64,000 bases of DNA from Neobacillus ginsengisoli. Lineage in GTDB: Bacteria; Bacillota; Bacilli; Bacillales_B; DSM-18226. Made by a program: the position numbers and the translations under genes. The notes beneath the pieces are model-generated. The model made no database searches and was not told where the DNA came from. It was given only the letters and a program-made list of their open reading frames with translations. Numbering within the stretch: the stretch's first letter is position 1; every line of letters begins with the position of its first letter. Location of the stretch: NCBI RefSeq assembly GCF_030813055.1, contig NZ_JAUSTW010000006.1, positions 124,001-188,000 on the forward strand. Direction: 5' to 3'. Below, in pieces: positions 33,658 through 43,718 of the stretch.

Positions 33658-34626
33658 ATGCTGCAAAAGTTAAATAAGCAACTAGAAAAAATAATGCCCT
33701 TGATTACTCCTGTCAGCGTTGTACTTGGAGTTTTGCTAACCGGCTATCTAAAGGACTTATCCTTTCTCATACCATGGATCTTTGCCTTTATGACCTTTGC
33801 CGGAAGTTTAAGCTCAAATTTCAAATCGCTGACAGAGGTCGTCTCCCATCCTTTTCCTGTACTAATGGCGATGGGCCTGCTGCATGTGGTCATGCCAATC
33901 TGGGCTATGGGTGTTGGGCATATTGCCTTTACAGGTGACCTTTACACCATTACAGGGATGACATTAGCTATGGTTATCCCGACCGGCGTGACTAGCTTCA
34001 TTTGGGTTTCGATTTACAAAGGGAATATTCCGATGACCTTATCGATTATATTAATCGATACGCTACTATCCCCCATCATCGTTCCCTATTCGCTTTCGCT
34101 TTTTATCGGTCAAAGAATTGAAATGGACATTTTCAGCATCATGAAGGGGCTATTAGGAATGGTCGTCATCCCATCCCTGATTGGCATGTTCCTTAATCAG
34201 CTGACAAGAGGGAGAATTAAAGACACTCTAGGGTCAAGACTCGCTCCTTTTTCAAAAATTAGCATTGGCTTTGTTGTTTTGCTGAATGGGGCTGTTGTGG
34301 CTCCATATTTAAAACATATTAATCTAAAATTGGTAAGTATCACATTGGTCGTCTTTTTCATCGCTTTGACGGGCTATTTGTTTTCGTTTCTAATTGGACG
34401 CCTTATTCATGGCGATCGGGACACCGTTATTTCACTGACCTTTACCGGCGGAATGAGAAACATTAGTGCCGGGGCAGTCATTGCTGTTTCCTATTTTCCC
34501 GCAGCTGTAGCCGTCCCTGTAGTGGTCGGCATGCTGTTTCAACAAGTGTTAGCCTCATTAAATGGACATGTTTTAGAACGATATTATAATAGAAAGATAA
34601 AAAAACAAGAATCGGTAGTTATATAA
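33658..34626 (+). CDS. Bile acid:sodium symporter family (PanS/YocS-like) transporter
   Basis: A 322-residue transporter with about ten helices. Family features are ITPVSVVLGVLLTGYL at the start, PTGVTSFIWVSIYKGN with the unwound-helix motif, IDTLLSPIIVPY, and FTGGMRNISAGAVIAVSYF in the second core repeat. Substrates in bacteria include pantoate-like and keto acids; none can be chosen here. It follows the rhodanese gene closely. Confidence 0.85.
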   Translation: MLQKLNKQLEKIMPLITPVSVVLGVLLTGYLKDLSFLIPWIFAFMTFAGSLSSNFKSLTEVVSHPFPVLMAMGLLHVVMPIWAMGVGHIAFTGDLYTITGMTLAMVIPTGVTSFIWVSIYKGNIPMTLSIILIDTLLSPIIVPYSLSLFIGQRIEMDIFSIMKGLLGMVVIPSLIGMFLNQLTRGRIKDTLGSRLAPFSKISIGFVVLLNGAVVAPYLKHINLKLVSITLVVFFIALTGYLFSFLIGRLIHGDRDTVISLTFTGGMRNISAGAVIAVSYFPAAVAVPVVVGMLFQQVLASLNGHVLERYYNRKIKKQESVVI

Positions 34627-34947
34627 TATTGAAGGAATAAACTTGATCCGTTTTCCAAAATTTAATAACAATAACTAAAGCTCAGTAGGTATCTATTACT
34701 TACTGAGTTTTTTTGTTTGGACACAATTGGAGCTGGATAAATATATCATTCCTATTGGAGCTTTTAGAGTGGAAACCGGTAAAACGACGGCCAAAAAATT
34801 TACCGATGTATACTATGTTTCTGATTTTTTGTAAGAGTTTAGCATATATTTGATAAATGGCAAAGTGAAGTTCCGTTTCAAAAAATTCACCGGTACTAGC
34901 GGAATTAATACAAAAGAAAATAGTAGAGATGATAAGGTGGTCATTTC
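34627..34947. other. Intergenic stretch with a possible gene fragment
   Basis: After the terminator, 34715-34834 is open in the plus strand and would encode LDKYIIPIGAFRVETGKT and then AKKFTDVYYVSDFL before TAA. There is no start or ribosome site. It may be the tail of a lost gene; I do not recognise it. The rest, up to the pucB ribosome site, shows nothing. Confidence 0.35.
34680..34715 (+). terminator. Terminator of the rhodanese-transporter operon
   Basis: CTCAGTA and TACTGAG form a 7-bp stem followed by seven T. Confidence 0.65.
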
Positions 34948-35595
34948 ATGAGTGAAAATGAAATCATTGCGGTTTATCTTGCAGCGGGGATGAGCAGGCG
35001 AATGGGGACCGATAAGCTTGGCCTTCCGTTCGGTTCTACTACTATTGGGAATTCATCATTGCAAGCGGCAGTAAATTCCCAACTTAATCATATCATCGTG
35101 GTGACGAGGGAAGAGGATTCTCTAAATTGGATCGATGCCTCGCTTTTTCGGGGTTCATATCGAGATCGATGGTCCCAAATCAAATGCACGGATGCAGATA
35201 AAGGACAATCAAATTCTTTAAAATGTGGTCTTCGAGCCGCGATGGAGCTGAGGCCAATCGGGATTATGATCCTTTTGGCAGATCAACCCTCTCTTTCCTT
35301 CACTATTATTAATGATTTAATTTTACGATTTGGAAAGCTTCGCCAAGAACAAAGAAATTTCCCGTTCATTGCAGCAAGCTTCCAAGGTATTCCTAGACCT
35401 CCGATTATCTTCTCGATTGAGATTTTCCCGGAATTGCTGAAACTTGAAGGTGATGCAGGAGCACGCCAATTATTTAAAAAGCAAGCATCATTAAAAAGTC
35501 TGCTCGTGAACTATGAAAGCGAAAGCGATTTTTGGGATATTGACACAATGGAGGATTATTATAGGGTGAAAGGGGCTGTGCAAGACCATGATTAG
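34948..35595 (+). CDS. pucB: Nucleotidyltransferase, xanthine dehydrogenase accessory PucB
   Basis: A 215-residue MobA/MocA-type NTP transferase. It has LAAGMSRRMGTDKL (nucleotide loop), ILLADQPSLS (metal Asp) and RPPIIFS with EGDAGARQLFKK, the MocA pattern. It would cytidylate molybdopterin for xanthine dehydrogenase. The ATG follows AAGGTGG. Its 3' end overlaps the start of the pucC fragment by 8 nt, the same order as in B. subtilis. The XDH subunits it should serve are not in this window. Confidence 0.85.
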   Translation: MSENEIIAVYLAAGMSRRMGTDKLGLPFGSTTIGNSSLQAAVNSQLNHIIVVTREEDSLNWIDASLFRGSYRDRWSQIKCTDADKGQSNSLKCGLRAAMELRPIGIMILLADQPSLSFTIINDLILRFGKLRQEQRNFPFIAASFQGIPRPPIIFSIEIFPELLKLEGDAGARQLFKKQASLKSLLVNYESESDFWDIDTMEDYYRVKGAVQDHD

Positions 35596-35942
35596 AAAGG
35601 AATCTGCAACACAATTCTCACCGACAGTGTGGATGCCTGAAAAATTAGCGGAAGCATGGCGATTAAAGGAGAAGTTTGGCACTGATGCTTGTTATATTGC
35701 CGGGGGGACGCTGCTGCAAACTCAATGGGAGAAAGGATTGGACTGCCCGGACCATTTAATTAGTTTGGAACGAATAAAGGAAATGCAAGGCTGCAGCATA
35801 GAAACGGATGGCAGCCATCCCGTCATTCGCCTTGGCGTGTTAACCACAATAGATAAGTGCAGATATCCTTCTGTCCTTCTGGAAGGGTATCCGCTTTTAA
35901 TGGAGGCGGCAAGAAATATTGCTGCGCCTGCTATTCGCAACA
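35588..35942 (+). pseudogene. pucC: Truncated xanthine dehydrogenase FAD subunit (pucC)
   Basis: The first 118 codons match the FAD-binding subunit: TVWMPEKLAEAWRLKEKFG, the FAD loop YIAGGTLLQTQWEKG, and EAARNIAAPAIRN. The expected next block (RGTIGGNI-like) is absent. After about 35942 the frame runs into the terminator and antisense strand of pucM and stops at 36245-36247. More than half of the usual 280 or so residues, including the second FAD loop and the C-terminal domain, is gone. It marks a deletion or rearrangement that also removed pucD and pucE. Confidence 0.85.
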
Positions 35943-35949
35943 AGGGAAA

Positions 35950-35982
35950 ATTCCGGATGGTCATGATTGGCCATCCGGATTA
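35950..35982 (-). terminator. Terminator of the pucL-pucM operon
   Basis: On the minus strand ATCCGGATGG pairs with CCATCCGGAATT-type sequence across a 10-nt loop, followed by TTTT. It lies just past the pucM stop and at the pucC breakpoint. Confidence 0.7.
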
Positions 35983-35984
35983 TG

Positions 35985-36338
35985 TCAGCTTCCACGGTAT
36001 ACCTGATATCCCCAAGGTGATACCAGAAGCGGTACATGGTAGTGTAGGGATGAATCAGCAAGACCAATTCTCACAGACACCTTGTTTAGAAAAGGCGGAT
36101 CCTGCAGCGGCAATCCCTTTTGATGAAAGTAATCGCCTACATAGAATAAAAGCTCATACTCACCTGACACCATTTGATCAACTAATAAAAGGGGTTGGTC
36201 GATTCGGCCATCTGCATTCGTCATCGCTTCTTTTAATAGATTTCTAGTGCCATTATTTAAACGGTATAATTCAATTTTTATATTTGCTGCCGGCTTGCCA
36301 TGGGCTAAATCAAGAACGTGAGTTGTTAAACCGTTCAT
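35985..36338 (-). CDS. pucM: 5-hydroxyisourate hydrolase
   Basis: A 117-residue transthyretin-like enzyme that converts 5-hydroxyisourate to OHCU. Signatures are [12 protein letters not shown] (catalytic His), and the C-terminal [19 protein letters not shown] with the diagnostic Tyr-Arg-Gly-Ser end. AAGGAAG precedes the ATG. It starts 4 nt after the uricase stop, so the two consecutive steps are co-expressed. Confidence 0.95.
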   Translation of the reverse strand: MNGLTTHVLDLAHGKPAANIKIELYRLNNGTRNLLKEAMTNADGRIDQPLLLVDQMVSGEYELLFYVGDYFHQKGLPLQDPPFLNKVSVRIGLADSSLHYHVPLLVSPWGYQVYRGS

Positions 36339-36342
36339 GGTA

Positions 36343-37323
36343 TCAGCTTCCTTGCGGCGTACTTTTAAGCGAATTTTCGTCGGCCTTATCTTTATCCAAA
36401 TCCTCCCTTAGTACGGAAAACACCTGGAATCCATACGGAGGGCGCGGCTCAGTGTATACCTTGCTTAAAGTGTCAGGGCTATGATCGACAACGGTATCCC
36501 AGGTGTGATTTTGCGATTCGAACATTACCTCGATTAATTGAGGAAATCTTTCTAAGATACGGCAGCCGATAAGATAAATAAGATTTTGAATAGAAGGAGT
36601 CTCTGTTTCATGAAAAACGAAAGCGGCAATATCGCGAACCTGTTCAGATGCCACATATAAAGAAGGATTTTCGCCATATGAGTCTATCACATTCTCATAT
36701 TTCCAACTAATATTTAAATAGACAAATAAAGGCCGGTTACTATCTTCAGGGAGAGTAGTATATTCATCCCGCACAAAGCCTACAAAGGAATTACCGCGTA
36801 CTTTAATTAGCTGAAGCTTAATAATGCTGCTGGAATGGTTGGCAATCATGGTACCTCCTTCTGTACGGACCATCTCAATCATGGATTTTGATGCTTCATT
36901 CAACGACCTCTTAAAGACGAGGTCACTTTCTGTTAACCCTGCTGAAGAAGAGGCGGAAACGGTCTCGAAAGGCAAATCCTCACCGATAATTTTTACGGTC
37001 TCCATTTGCGGGTATTTTTCTAAAAAAGCTTTTGCCGTATAGGACAAAAAACCTTCGATGGTGCTTCCCTGATAGCTTGCCAGATGGCGTTGGATAAAAT
37101 TCTTCATCGAATCAGTGGCTACAATTAATGAATTGTCTCCTTTTGTAAAAGAAGGAAGGAAGTCCTTCCCGCCCACACTCACTTTAGCATTCAATCCAAA
37201 CACGATATTATTACGTCCGCTAAAGTTGGATTCGGGAATCTTTCGAACGCCGAGAAGGGGTTTAACGTAAGTCTTATATGCGAAAACGTCACCTTTTCCA
37301 TAGTACATGGCTCTTTCCATCAT
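36343..37323 (-). CDS. pucL: Urate oxidase (uricase)
   Basis: A 326-residue tunnel-fold uricase that oxidises urate to 5-hydroxyisourate. It has [20 protein letters not shown], the Thr-containing [14 protein letters not shown] and [14 protein letters not shown]. In B. subtilis PucL is about 494 residues because an OHCU decarboxylase domain is fused to the N-terminus; here only the uricase part exists. The start ATG pair follows AAAGGAAG. A TnrA/GlnR box lies upstream at 37483-37499. No OHCU decarboxylase gene is visible in the window. Confidence 0.95.
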   Translation of the reverse strand: MMERAMYYGKGDVFAYKTYVKPLLGVRKIPESNFSGRNNIVFGLNAKVSVGGKDFLPSFTKGDNSLIVATDSMKNFIQRHLASYQGSTIEGFLSYTAKAFLEKYPQMETVKIIGEDLPFETVSASSSAGLTESDLVFKRSLNEASKSMIEMVRTEGGTMIANHSSSIIKLQLIKVRGNSFVGFVRDEYTTLPEDSNRPLFVYLNISWKYENVIDSYGENPSLYVASEQVRDIAAFVFHETETPSIQNLIYLIGCRILERFPQLIEVMFESQNHTWDTVVDHSPDTLSKVYTEPRPPYGFQVFSVLREDLDKDKADENSLKSTPQGS

Positions 37324-37681
37324 GATCTTCCTTTCATCCGTAATTGTCCCGTTTAACGAATCTATTTAACTCTCTAATAGTAACCATATGAATAAACCTC
37401 TCTGTTATATTCATGTAATCATCATCAGCTTTTCTTAACCTCAAGTAATTTTATAAATAAAATCTTATAAGCAATAGTTTTATGTTATTAAATCTAACAT
37501 TGTTTTTTTGTTGTCCTTGGTTAAATATAGATAAAAAGAGTATGTGATAACTTGATAAATCTAAAATAATTAAAAATAGGTAGTTTTTAAAATTTACAGA
37601 AAATTCCCTTTAACTTTTGAACGGTCGGTGTTAGAATAACTACCATCAAGTGTGAAGTTTAATCGAAAAAGGAGGAACGAA
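37324..37681. other. Divergent regulatory region of uricase and urease operons
   Basis: 358 AT-rich bases between pucL (minus) and ureA (plus). It contains the TnrA/GlnR box (37483-37499), a minus-strand -10 TATAAA (37455-37450), and for ureA a TAGAAT (37631-37636) with TTTAAC 17 bp upstream, a weak promoter. No further gene is seen. Confidence 0.55.
37483..37499. promoter_or_regulatory. TnrA/GlnR box
   Basis: TGTTATTAAATCTAACA is a perfect match to TGTNA-N7-TNACA. Its centre is about 48 bp upstream of the start expected from the minus-strand -10 TATAAA at 37455-37450, the spacing used by TnrA-activated promoters. Uricase would be induced on nitrogen limitation; the urease promoter may share the site at a distance. 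Confidence 0.75.
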
Positions 37682-37984
37682 ATGAAATTAACACAGCGGG
37701 AGCAAGAAAAATTATTAATTGTTGTCGCAGGAGACTTAGCGAGACGACGAAAAGAAAGGGGATTAAAACTAAACTATCCCGAAGCTGTCGCCCTGATTAC
37801 ATCTGAAATCATGGAGGGGGCAAGAGATGGAAAATCGGTCGTTCAATTAATGAGTGAGGGAACAAAAATCCTCACAGCCGATGATGTGATGGAAGGGATA
37901 CCGGAAATGATCCGAGAGATACAGATAGAAGCTACCTTTCCGGACGGGACTAAGCTTGTAACTGTTCATCAGCCAATTCGATAG
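37682..37984 (+). CDS. ureA: Urease gamma subunit UreA
   Basis: A 100-residue structural subunit of nickel urease, the standard length. It reads [41 protein letters not shown] and [22 protein letters not shown] end. ATG 37682 follows AAAGGAGG; an in-frame earlier start at 37652 lies before this site. It opens the ureABCEFGD operon. Confidence 0.96.
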   Translation: MKLTQREQEKLLIVVAGDLARRRKERGLKLNYPEAVALITSEIMEGARDGKSVVQLMSEGTKILTADDVMEGIPEMIREIQIEATFPDGTKLVTVHQPIR

Positions 37985-38015
37985 ATTTTATTTTTAAAAG
38001 AAAAGAGATGATTCT

Positions 38016-38345
38016 ATGATTCCGGGTGAATATCGATTAAAGGATGAAGCAATTGTCTGTAATCAGGGAAGAACCGCAACTAGGGTAAAGGTGTTAAATC
38101 GGGGAGATAGACCCGTTCAGATAGGATCGCATTTTCATTTTTATGAAGTGAATTCCGCACTTGAATTCGAACGCGACCAAGCGTTTGGAATGCATTTGAA
38201 TATCCCTGCAGGCACGGCTGTCCGCTTCGAACCGGGTGATGTGAAAGAAATAGTACTTGTTCCGTTCGCAGGGAAGCGCGAGGTCTACGGGTTAAACAAT
38301 AAAACAGATGGTTGGTTGGACGAAAGAAAGGAGAACAAATCATGA
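38016..38345 (+). CDS. ureB: Urease beta subunit UreB
   Basis: A 109-residue subunit with MIPGEYRL at the start, [19 protein letters not shown] and [14 protein letters not shown]. It packs with UreA and UreC in the trimeric enzyme. Its TGA overlaps the ureC ATG in an ATGA junction. Confidence 0.96.
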   Translation: MIPGEYRLKDEAIVCNQGRTATRVKVLNRGDRPVQIGSHFHFYEVNSALEFERDQAFGMHLNIPAGTAVRFEPGDVKEIVLVPFAGKREVYGLNNKTDGWLDERKENKS

Positions 38346-40054
38346 GTTTTCGGATGTCGAGAAAGCAATACGCAGACATGTTCGGCCCCACAACCGGGGA
38401 TGCTGTTCGTCTTGCCGATACAGATCTGTTTATTGGAATCGAGCAAGACTTAACCGTTTATGGAGATGAAGTGAAATTTGGCGGCGGTAAGGTCATCCGT
38501 GATGGGATGGGCCAGCATCCATTGGCGACAAGGGCAGAGGGTGCCTTGGATACCGTTATTACAAATGCAATTATTGTTGATTATACAGGGATCTATAAGG
38601 CAGACATTGGCATCCGTGATGGGCGGATTTGTGGAATTGGCAAAAGTGGGAATCCGCTGCTCATGGAAGGAGTCGATATGATCATAGGGGCTTCAACAGA
38701 GGTAATCGCCGGCGAGGGAATGATTGTGACAGCTGGCGGTGTTGATGCACACATCCATTTTATTTGCCCGCAACAAATCGAAACGGCCTTGGCCTCCGGG
38801 ATTACCACAATGATTGGCGGTGGTACAGGTCCTGCTACCGGAACGAATGCCACCACTTGTACACCGGGTGAATGGAATATTCATCGGATGCTGGAAGCAG
38901 CTGAGGAATTTTCTATGAATCTTGGATTTTTAGGAAAAGGAAATGCTTCTGCCGAAGCCCCGTTAATCGAACAGATAAATGCAGGAGTCATCGGTCTTAA
39001 GCTTCATGAAGACTGGGGAACCACTGCCTCCGCCATTGATTTTAGTCTCCGGGCAGCAGACCAATATGATATTCAAGTTGCAATACATACCGATACCTTA
39101 AATGAAGGCGGGTTTGTAGAAGATACCTTGGCAGCCATTAAAGGAAGAGTGATTCATACTTACCATACAGAAGGCGCCGGGGGAGGGCATGCCCCCGATA
39201 TTATTAAAGTAGCCGGCCATCCTTATATCCTTCCATCATCAACGAACCCCACACGGCCCTATACAAAAAATACTTTAGACGAACATCTCGACATGCTAAT
39301 GGTTTGTCACCATTTGGATCCTGATGTACCAGAGGATATTGCCTTTGCCGACTCACGTATCCGTAAAGAAACAATTGCTGCTGAGGATATCCTTCACGAC
39401 ATGGGGGTGTTCAGTATGATTAGCTCAGATTCCCAGGCGATGGGCAGAGTAGGAGAAGTGATTACCCGTACATGGCAGACGGCAGATAAAATGAGAAAGC
39501 AACGAGGGAAACTGTCTGAAGATAAGGAAATCGGCGATAACTTCAGAGTGAAACGCTACATTGCCAAATATACCATTAATCCCGCAATAACCCACGGCAT
39601 TGCCGATGAGGTCGGTTCGGTCGAGGTGGGGAAATTGGCAGACCTCGTGATTTGGGATCCTGCCTTTTTCGGTGTTAAGCCTGAAATGATCATCAAAGGC
39701 GGGATGATTGCCCACAGTTTAATGGGGGATCCAAACGCTTCAATCCCAACACCGCAGCCCGTGCTGTATCGCCCGATGTTTGCCGCCCTTGGGAAAGCAA
39801 AGTTCGCTACATCAATAACCTTTCTGTCAAAAGCAGCGATTGAGCTTGGTATTCCTGAAAAGTTGGGCTTGAAAAAGCAAATCAAACCGGTTCACGGCAT
39901 CCGGCAATTATCGAAAAAAGATATGAAGCTCAATTCTGAAATGCCAAGGATTGAGGTCGATCCGCAAACATATGAAGTAAAAGTAGATGGAAATCTTGTC
40001 ACCTGTGAACCTTCGGATGTCTTGCCAATGGCGCAGCGCTATTTCTTATTTTAG
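38342..40054 (+). CDS. ureC: Urease alpha (catalytic) subunit UreC
   Basis: A 570-residue Ni-dependent urea amidohydrolase producing ammonia and carbamate. Ni ligands are His137 and His139 (GGVDAHIHF), the carbamylated Lys220 ([12 protein letters not shown]) and [15 protein letters not shown]; the flap has Cys322-His323 (MVCHHLDP). All catalytic residues are present. ATG 38342 follows GGAG and overlaps the ureB stop. The in-frame codon at 38312 lies inside ureB. Confidence 0.97.
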   Translation: MSFRMSRKQYADMFGPTTGDAVRLADTDLFIGIEQDLTVYGDEVKFGGGKVIRDGMGQHPLATRAEGALDTVITNAIIVDYTGIYKADIGIRDGRICGIGKSGNPLLMEGVDMIIGASTEVIAGEGMIVTAGGVDAHIHFICPQQIETALASGITTMIGGGTGPATGTNATTCTPGEWNIHRMLEAAEEFSMNLGFLGKGNASAEAPLIEQINAGVIGLKLHEDWGTTASAIDFSLRAADQYDIQVAIHTDTLNEGGFVEDTLAAIKGRVIHTYHTEGAGGGHAPDIIKVAGHPYILPSSTNPTRPYTKNTLDEHLDMLMVCHHLDPDVPEDIAFADSRIRKETIAAEDILHDMGVFSMISSDSQAMGRVGEVITRTWQTADKMRKQRGKLSEDKEIGDNFRVKRYIAKYTINPAITHGIADEVGSVEVGKLADLVIWDPAFFGVKPEMIIKGGMIAHSLMGDPNASIPTPQPVLYRPMFAALGKAKFATSITFLSKAAIELGIPEKLGLKKQIKPVHGIRQLSKKDMKLNSEMPRIEVDPQTYEVKVDGNLVTCEPSDVLPMAQRYFLF

Positions 40055-40064
40055 GGGGAGAACC

Positions 40065-40511
40065 ATGATCATTGAACAAATAGTTGGAAATGTTGCCAAA
40101 ATGAGCTCTAATGGCCTGCATATTGAAAGAGTCTATTTAACAAGTGATGATTTAGTAAAGCGAATTCAAAGGGTAACAACCGACCATGGCAAGGAAGTGG
40201 GAATCCGTTTAAATGAACCGAAGGACTTGATGGATGGCGATATTTTGTATAGGGATGACCGAAACATGATCATTGTTAATGTTACGGCCGACGACTTGCT
40301 TGTCCTCAGACCGGTGAGTATGAAACAAATGGGAGAAATTGCTCATCAGCTGGGCAACCGCCATTTGCCTGCTCAATTTGAAGGTGAGGAAATGCTCGTC
40401 CAGTATGATTATCTAGTCGAGGAACTACTGCAACAATTAGCAATCCCTTATGCTAGAGAAAAACGAACGGTTAAGCAGGCGTTTCGACATATCGGTCATC
40501 ATCATGGTTAA
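40065..40511 (+). CDS. ureE: Urease accessory protein UreE
   Basis: A 148-residue nickel chaperone. The N-terminal domain begins [12 protein letters not shown], the metal-binding domain contains [20 protein letters not shown], and the C-terminus ends FRHIGHHHG, a short His tail for Ni. ATG 40065 follows GGGGGAG. The last 8 nt overlap ureF. Confidence 0.94.
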   Translation: MIIEQIVGNVAKMSSNGLHIERVYLTSDDLVKRIQRVTTDHGKEVGIRLNEPKDLMDGDILYRDDRNMIIVNVTADDLLVLRPVSMKQMGEIAHQLGNRHLPAQFEGEEMLVQYDYLVEELLQQLAIPYAREKRTVKQAFRHIGHHHG

Positions 40512-41190
40512 TCAGCTTTTATCTTTATTGCAATTAGGTGATTCCAATTTTCCTTCCGGTGCGTTTTCCCATTCATTTGGATTGGAAACCTATATCCAGG
40601 AAGAAGCGGTCCATAATAAGAAAACCTTTTTTGAGTGGGTTCGTATTTTTTTGGAAAAACAACTAACCTTTACGGATGGTTTCGCCTGCCGATTGACCTT
40701 TGAAGCGATGTCTACTAATGAAATAAGTGAAATATGGAAATTGGATCGTAAATTATTTGTTCAAAATATGCCTGAAGAGGCTCGGGAAGCAAACAGACGG
40801 ATCGGGGAGAGGCTGGTTCGCATGGGGATTGATTTATATTCAATTCATTTATTGGGTGAATATATAGGGAAAATTCGAATGAAGGAAGCTTTCGGCCATC
40901 CCGCGATTGCATTTGCCATGATCAGCCATTTTTTACAAATCGATAAAAAACAAGCGATCCTGACTTACCTACATTCTACGATTGTAACACTTGTTCAAAA
41001 TGGCGTTCGTGGAATTCCGCTCGGACAAACAGACGGGCAGCGCATTCTGGTAGAAGTGCAGCCCTATTTGCTAAAAACAATAGAAAAAATTGAAACGTTG
41101 GATGTAGACGATTTTGGGGCTGTTGCGCCGGGACTGGAAATCGCGCAAATGCGTCACGAACAACTGCTTGTTCGGTTGTTTATGTCATAA
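40504..41190 (+). CDS. ureF: Urease accessory protein UreF
   Basis: A 228-residue all-helical protein that gates the GTPase UreG during nickel loading. It opens with [20 protein letters not shown] and FGLETYI, and contains [17 protein letters not shown] near the end. The ATG at 40504 lies inside the ureE 3' end; an earlier frame start at 40450 is antisense-like filler without a site. Confidence 0.94.
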   Translation: MVNQLLSLLQLGDSNFPSGAFSHSFGLETYIQEEAVHNKKTFFEWVRIFLEKQLTFTDGFACRLTFEAMSTNEISEIWKLDRKLFVQNMPEEAREANRRIGERLVRMGIDLYSIHLLGEYIGKIRMKEAFGHPAIAFAMISHFLQIDKKQAILTYLHSTIVTLVQNGVRGIPLGQTDGQRILVEVQPYLLKTIEKIETLDVDDFGAVAPGLEIAQMRHEQLLVRLFMS

Positions 41191-41213
41191 AATGAGAGAA
41201 AGAAGGAATGAAG

Positions 41214-41825
41214 ATGGAACCAATCCGAATAGGCATTGGCGGACCGGTTGGCGCGGGTAAGACCATGCTCGTTGAAAGATTAACGAGATATTTAAATGAT
41301 GAATGTAAAATTGCGGTTGTTACGAATGATATTTATACAAAAGAAGATGCCCGATTTTTAATAAAAAACAGTGTCCTGCCTGAGGAGCGAATTATCGGTG
41401 TCGAAACCGGAGGCTGCCCGCATACAGCGATTCGGGAAGATGCTTCGATGAATTTTGCTGCCATAGATGAATTAAAGGAAAAACATCCGGATTTGTCGCT
41501 TATTTTTGTTGAGAGCGGAGGAGACAATCTGGCAGCTACCTTTAGTCCGGAACTTGTCGATTTTTCGATTTATATTATCGATGTAGCCCAAGGGGAAAAA
41601 ATTCCTCGAAAAGGCGGCCAAGGGATGATTAAATCTGATTTGTTTATCATCAACAAAATTGATTTAGCACCATATGTCGGGGCAAGCTTAGAAGTAATGG
41701 AGGCAGATACAAAGGCAGCTAGAGGGAAAAAGCCTTATATTTTTACGAATTTAAAAAAGGATATCGGTGTTCATGATGTCATTGACTGGATTAAGAAAAA
41801 TGCTTTATTGGCAGGATTAGGATAA
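41214..41825 (+). CDS. ureG: Urease accessory GTPase UreG
   Basis: A 203-residue SIMIBI GTPase. P-loop [13 protein letters not shown], the Cys-Pro-His nickel motif [35 protein letters not shown] and the base-recognition [13 protein letters not shown] 41214 is favoured over 41208 because AAGGA is too close to the latter. Confidence 0.95.
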   Translation: MEPIRIGIGGPVGAGKTMLVERLTRYLNDECKIAVVTNDIYTKEDARFLIKNSVLPEERIIGVETGGCPHTAIREDASMNFAAIDELKEKHPDLSLIFVESGGDNLAATFSPELVDFSIYIIDVAQGEKIPRKGGQGMIKSDLFIINKIDLAPYVGASLEVMEADTKAARGKKPYIFTNLKKDIGVHDVIDWIKKNALLAGLG

Positions 41826-42644
41826 GTGGAGAAGCGTACAGGATATTTAAAGCTAGTTTGTGAGAGGAAAGATGAGAAAACGATTTTAAGAGAATCCTAT
41901 TCTGAAGGAGCTTTTAAAATTACGAGACCTGTTTATTTAACACGGAGCGGAGAGGCGTACCTTTACGTGATGAACCCTGGCGGGGGCTACCTTGAAGGCG
42001 ATTCTTATAAAATGGAAATCCATTTGGAAAAAGGAGCTGAAGCCGTAGTTACAACTCAATCTTCAACGAAGATATATAAAACCCGTGACCTGCCTGCTTT
42101 TCAAGAAATGGAGATTTTCTTGAAAAAAGGAAGTATTTTAGAATATTTACCCGATCCGATTATTGCCTACCAAAAGGCACGTTTTAAGCAGCGGACTGTG
42201 ATTAGGATGGAGCACGGGGCATCATTAATCTTTGCAGATATTTTAACCCCGGGATGGGCTCCGGATGGGACACTCTTTCGGTATGATTTGCTTCAATCCA
42301 AATTAGAGATTTATCAAGAAGATCAATTAATTGTATTTGATCATATCAAGATAGAGCCCGATCAGGATATTACAGGGATTGGGTATATGGAGGGGTATAC
42401 TCATTTTGGTACAATGCTGGTCATTGATTATCGAGTGGATCGATTATTTTTAGAAGAACTTCATGAAATTTTTCACTCTCTGTCAGGACTCAGATTTGGT
42501 CTTTCAAAATTGTCAGTTCCAGGGTTTGCCCTCAGGGTACTAGGAAATACAACACAGGAAGTAGAAAAACTAATGAACCTCTGTCACGAGAGTATAAGGG
42601 GAAAATTGTTTGAAAAAGAGCAGGTGTTTCTTAGAAAATATTAA
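41826..42644 (+). CDS. ureD: Urease accessory protein UreD/UreH
   Basis: A 272-residue scaffold that docks apo-urease for nickel delivery. It shows YVMNPGGGYLEGDSYKMEI, TTQSSTKIYKT and EYLPDPIIAYQKARFKQ, the family's core. GTG start directly after the ureG stop with AGGATAA upstream. It is the last gene of the operon and is followed by a terminator. No urea channel or nickel transporter is present. Confidence 0.93.
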   Translation: MEKRTGYLKLVCERKDEKTILRESYSEGAFKITRPVYLTRSGEAYLYVMNPGGGYLEGDSYKMEIHLEKGAEAVVTTQSSTKIYKTRDLPAFQEMEIFLKKGSILEYLPDPIIAYQKARFKQRTVIRMEHGASLIFADILTPGWAPDGTLFRYDLLQSKLEIYQEDQLIVFDHIKIEPDQDITGIGYMEGYTHFGTMLVIDYRVDRLFLEELHEIFHSLSGLRFGLSKLSVPGFALRVLGNTTQEVEKLMNLCHESIRGKLFEKEQVFLRKY

Positions 42645-42658
42645 ATTAAGGAATTGAT

Positions 42659-42700
42659 AAAGCTGCTAGCCTTCACAAAAAGGGCTAGCTTTTTGCTTTT
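42659..42700 (+). terminator. Terminator of the urease operon
   Basis: CTAGCC and GGCTAG extend to AAAGC/GCTTT across a small bulge, followed by TTTTTGCTTTT. Confidence 0.75.
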
Positions 42701-42782
42701 TAATAAAGAATGTCGGTCATTGGATAGTTTAGCCATTACCTTTTAGATATGATAATATTTTAAAAAAAGGAGTTTACCGAAA

Positions 42783-43718
42783 ATGTACATAATTGATCTG
42801 CATTGTGATGCTTTAATGAAATTGCAGGAAGCAAGAGGATCTTTACGATATAGTGATGCCCCTGAATTAGAAACCAATAAAACCAGGTTACAGCAAGGGA
42901 AAATCAAGGTTCAATGTTTTGCCATCTTTATCGAACCGGAGATTAATTCAGAGCAAAAATTCCAAGTGGTTCTTGAACAAATCGATTATTTTTATACGGA
43001 AGTCTTAGGGAAAAACCCGGATATGGTGCATATGAAAAATTGGTCTGATTTTGATCAATTAAAGCTTGGGCAAATCGGTGCGATGCTTACACTCGAGGGC
43101 GTTGATGCAATCGGCAATGATTTGACTAAGCTGCGCATTCTTTACCGGCTTGGCGTCCGTTCCGTCGGACTGACCTGGAACAACGCCAATCTTGCTGCAG
43201 ATGGGGCAGGAGAGCCGCGCGGAGGCGGTCTTACTCTGTTTGGGAAAGAAATTGTTCATTCTAACAATGAGCATCAAATTCTCACAGACGTATCCCATTT
43301 AAGCGAAAAAGCTTTTTGGGACGTGATCGAGATCGCTAAATACCCAATTGCCAGCCACTCGAATACCAAAAAGCTTTGTAACCATCCCCGCAATTTAACA
43401 GACGAGCAAGCAACTGCCATGTTTAAAAAAGGCGGCATGATTCATGTTGTTTACAATCCGCCATTTATTAATGAAAGTGGAAAAGCATCGATATCTGATC
43501 TTGTGAAGCATATTGATCATTTTTGTTCGTTAGGCGGTGAAAAGCAAATTGGTTTAGGTTCGGATTTTGATGGAATTGCTACCTTTATTACGGATTTAGA
43601 GGATGCATCCAAAAGCCAAAACCTTATTAATGAACTTTTAAAATACTATTCCGAAGAAGAGGTAAGAGGATTTGCCTGCCAAAACTTCCTCGACCGGCGT
43701 CCCGGGGTTGGACGATGA
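42783..43718 (+). CDS. Membrane-dipeptidase family (M19) peptidase
   Basis: A 311-residue zinc dipeptidase of the renal dipeptidase family. The metal ligands appear in IIDLHCDALMK, LEGVDAIG, LTDVSHLSEKAFWDVI, PIASHSNTKKLCNHPRN and IGLGSDFDGI. Bacterial members cleave dipeptides, including D-amino-acid ones. AAAGGAG is 10 nt before the ATG. Its TGA overlaps the ATG of the next peptidase gene (ATGA), so the two are coupled. Confidence 0.92.
   Translation: MYIIDLHCDALMKLQEARGSLRYSDAPELETNKTRLQQGKIKVQCFAIFIEPEINSEQKFQVVLEQIDYFYTEVLGKNPDMVHMKNWSDFDQLKLGQIGAMLTLEGVDAIGNDLTKLRILYRLGVRSVGLTWNNANLAADGAGEPRGGGLTLFGKEIVHSNNEHQILTDVSHLSEKAFWDVIEIAKYPIASHSNTKKLCNHPRNLTDEQATAMFKKGGMIHVVYNPPFINESGKASISDLVKHIDHFCSLGGEKQIGLGSDFDGIATFITDLEDASKSQNLINELLKYYSEEEVRGFACQNFLDRRPGVGR

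Noticed and set aside
35943..36247. Continuation of the pucC frame beyond codon 118
   Set aside because: It is antisense to pucM and its terminator and has no similarity to the FAD subunit.
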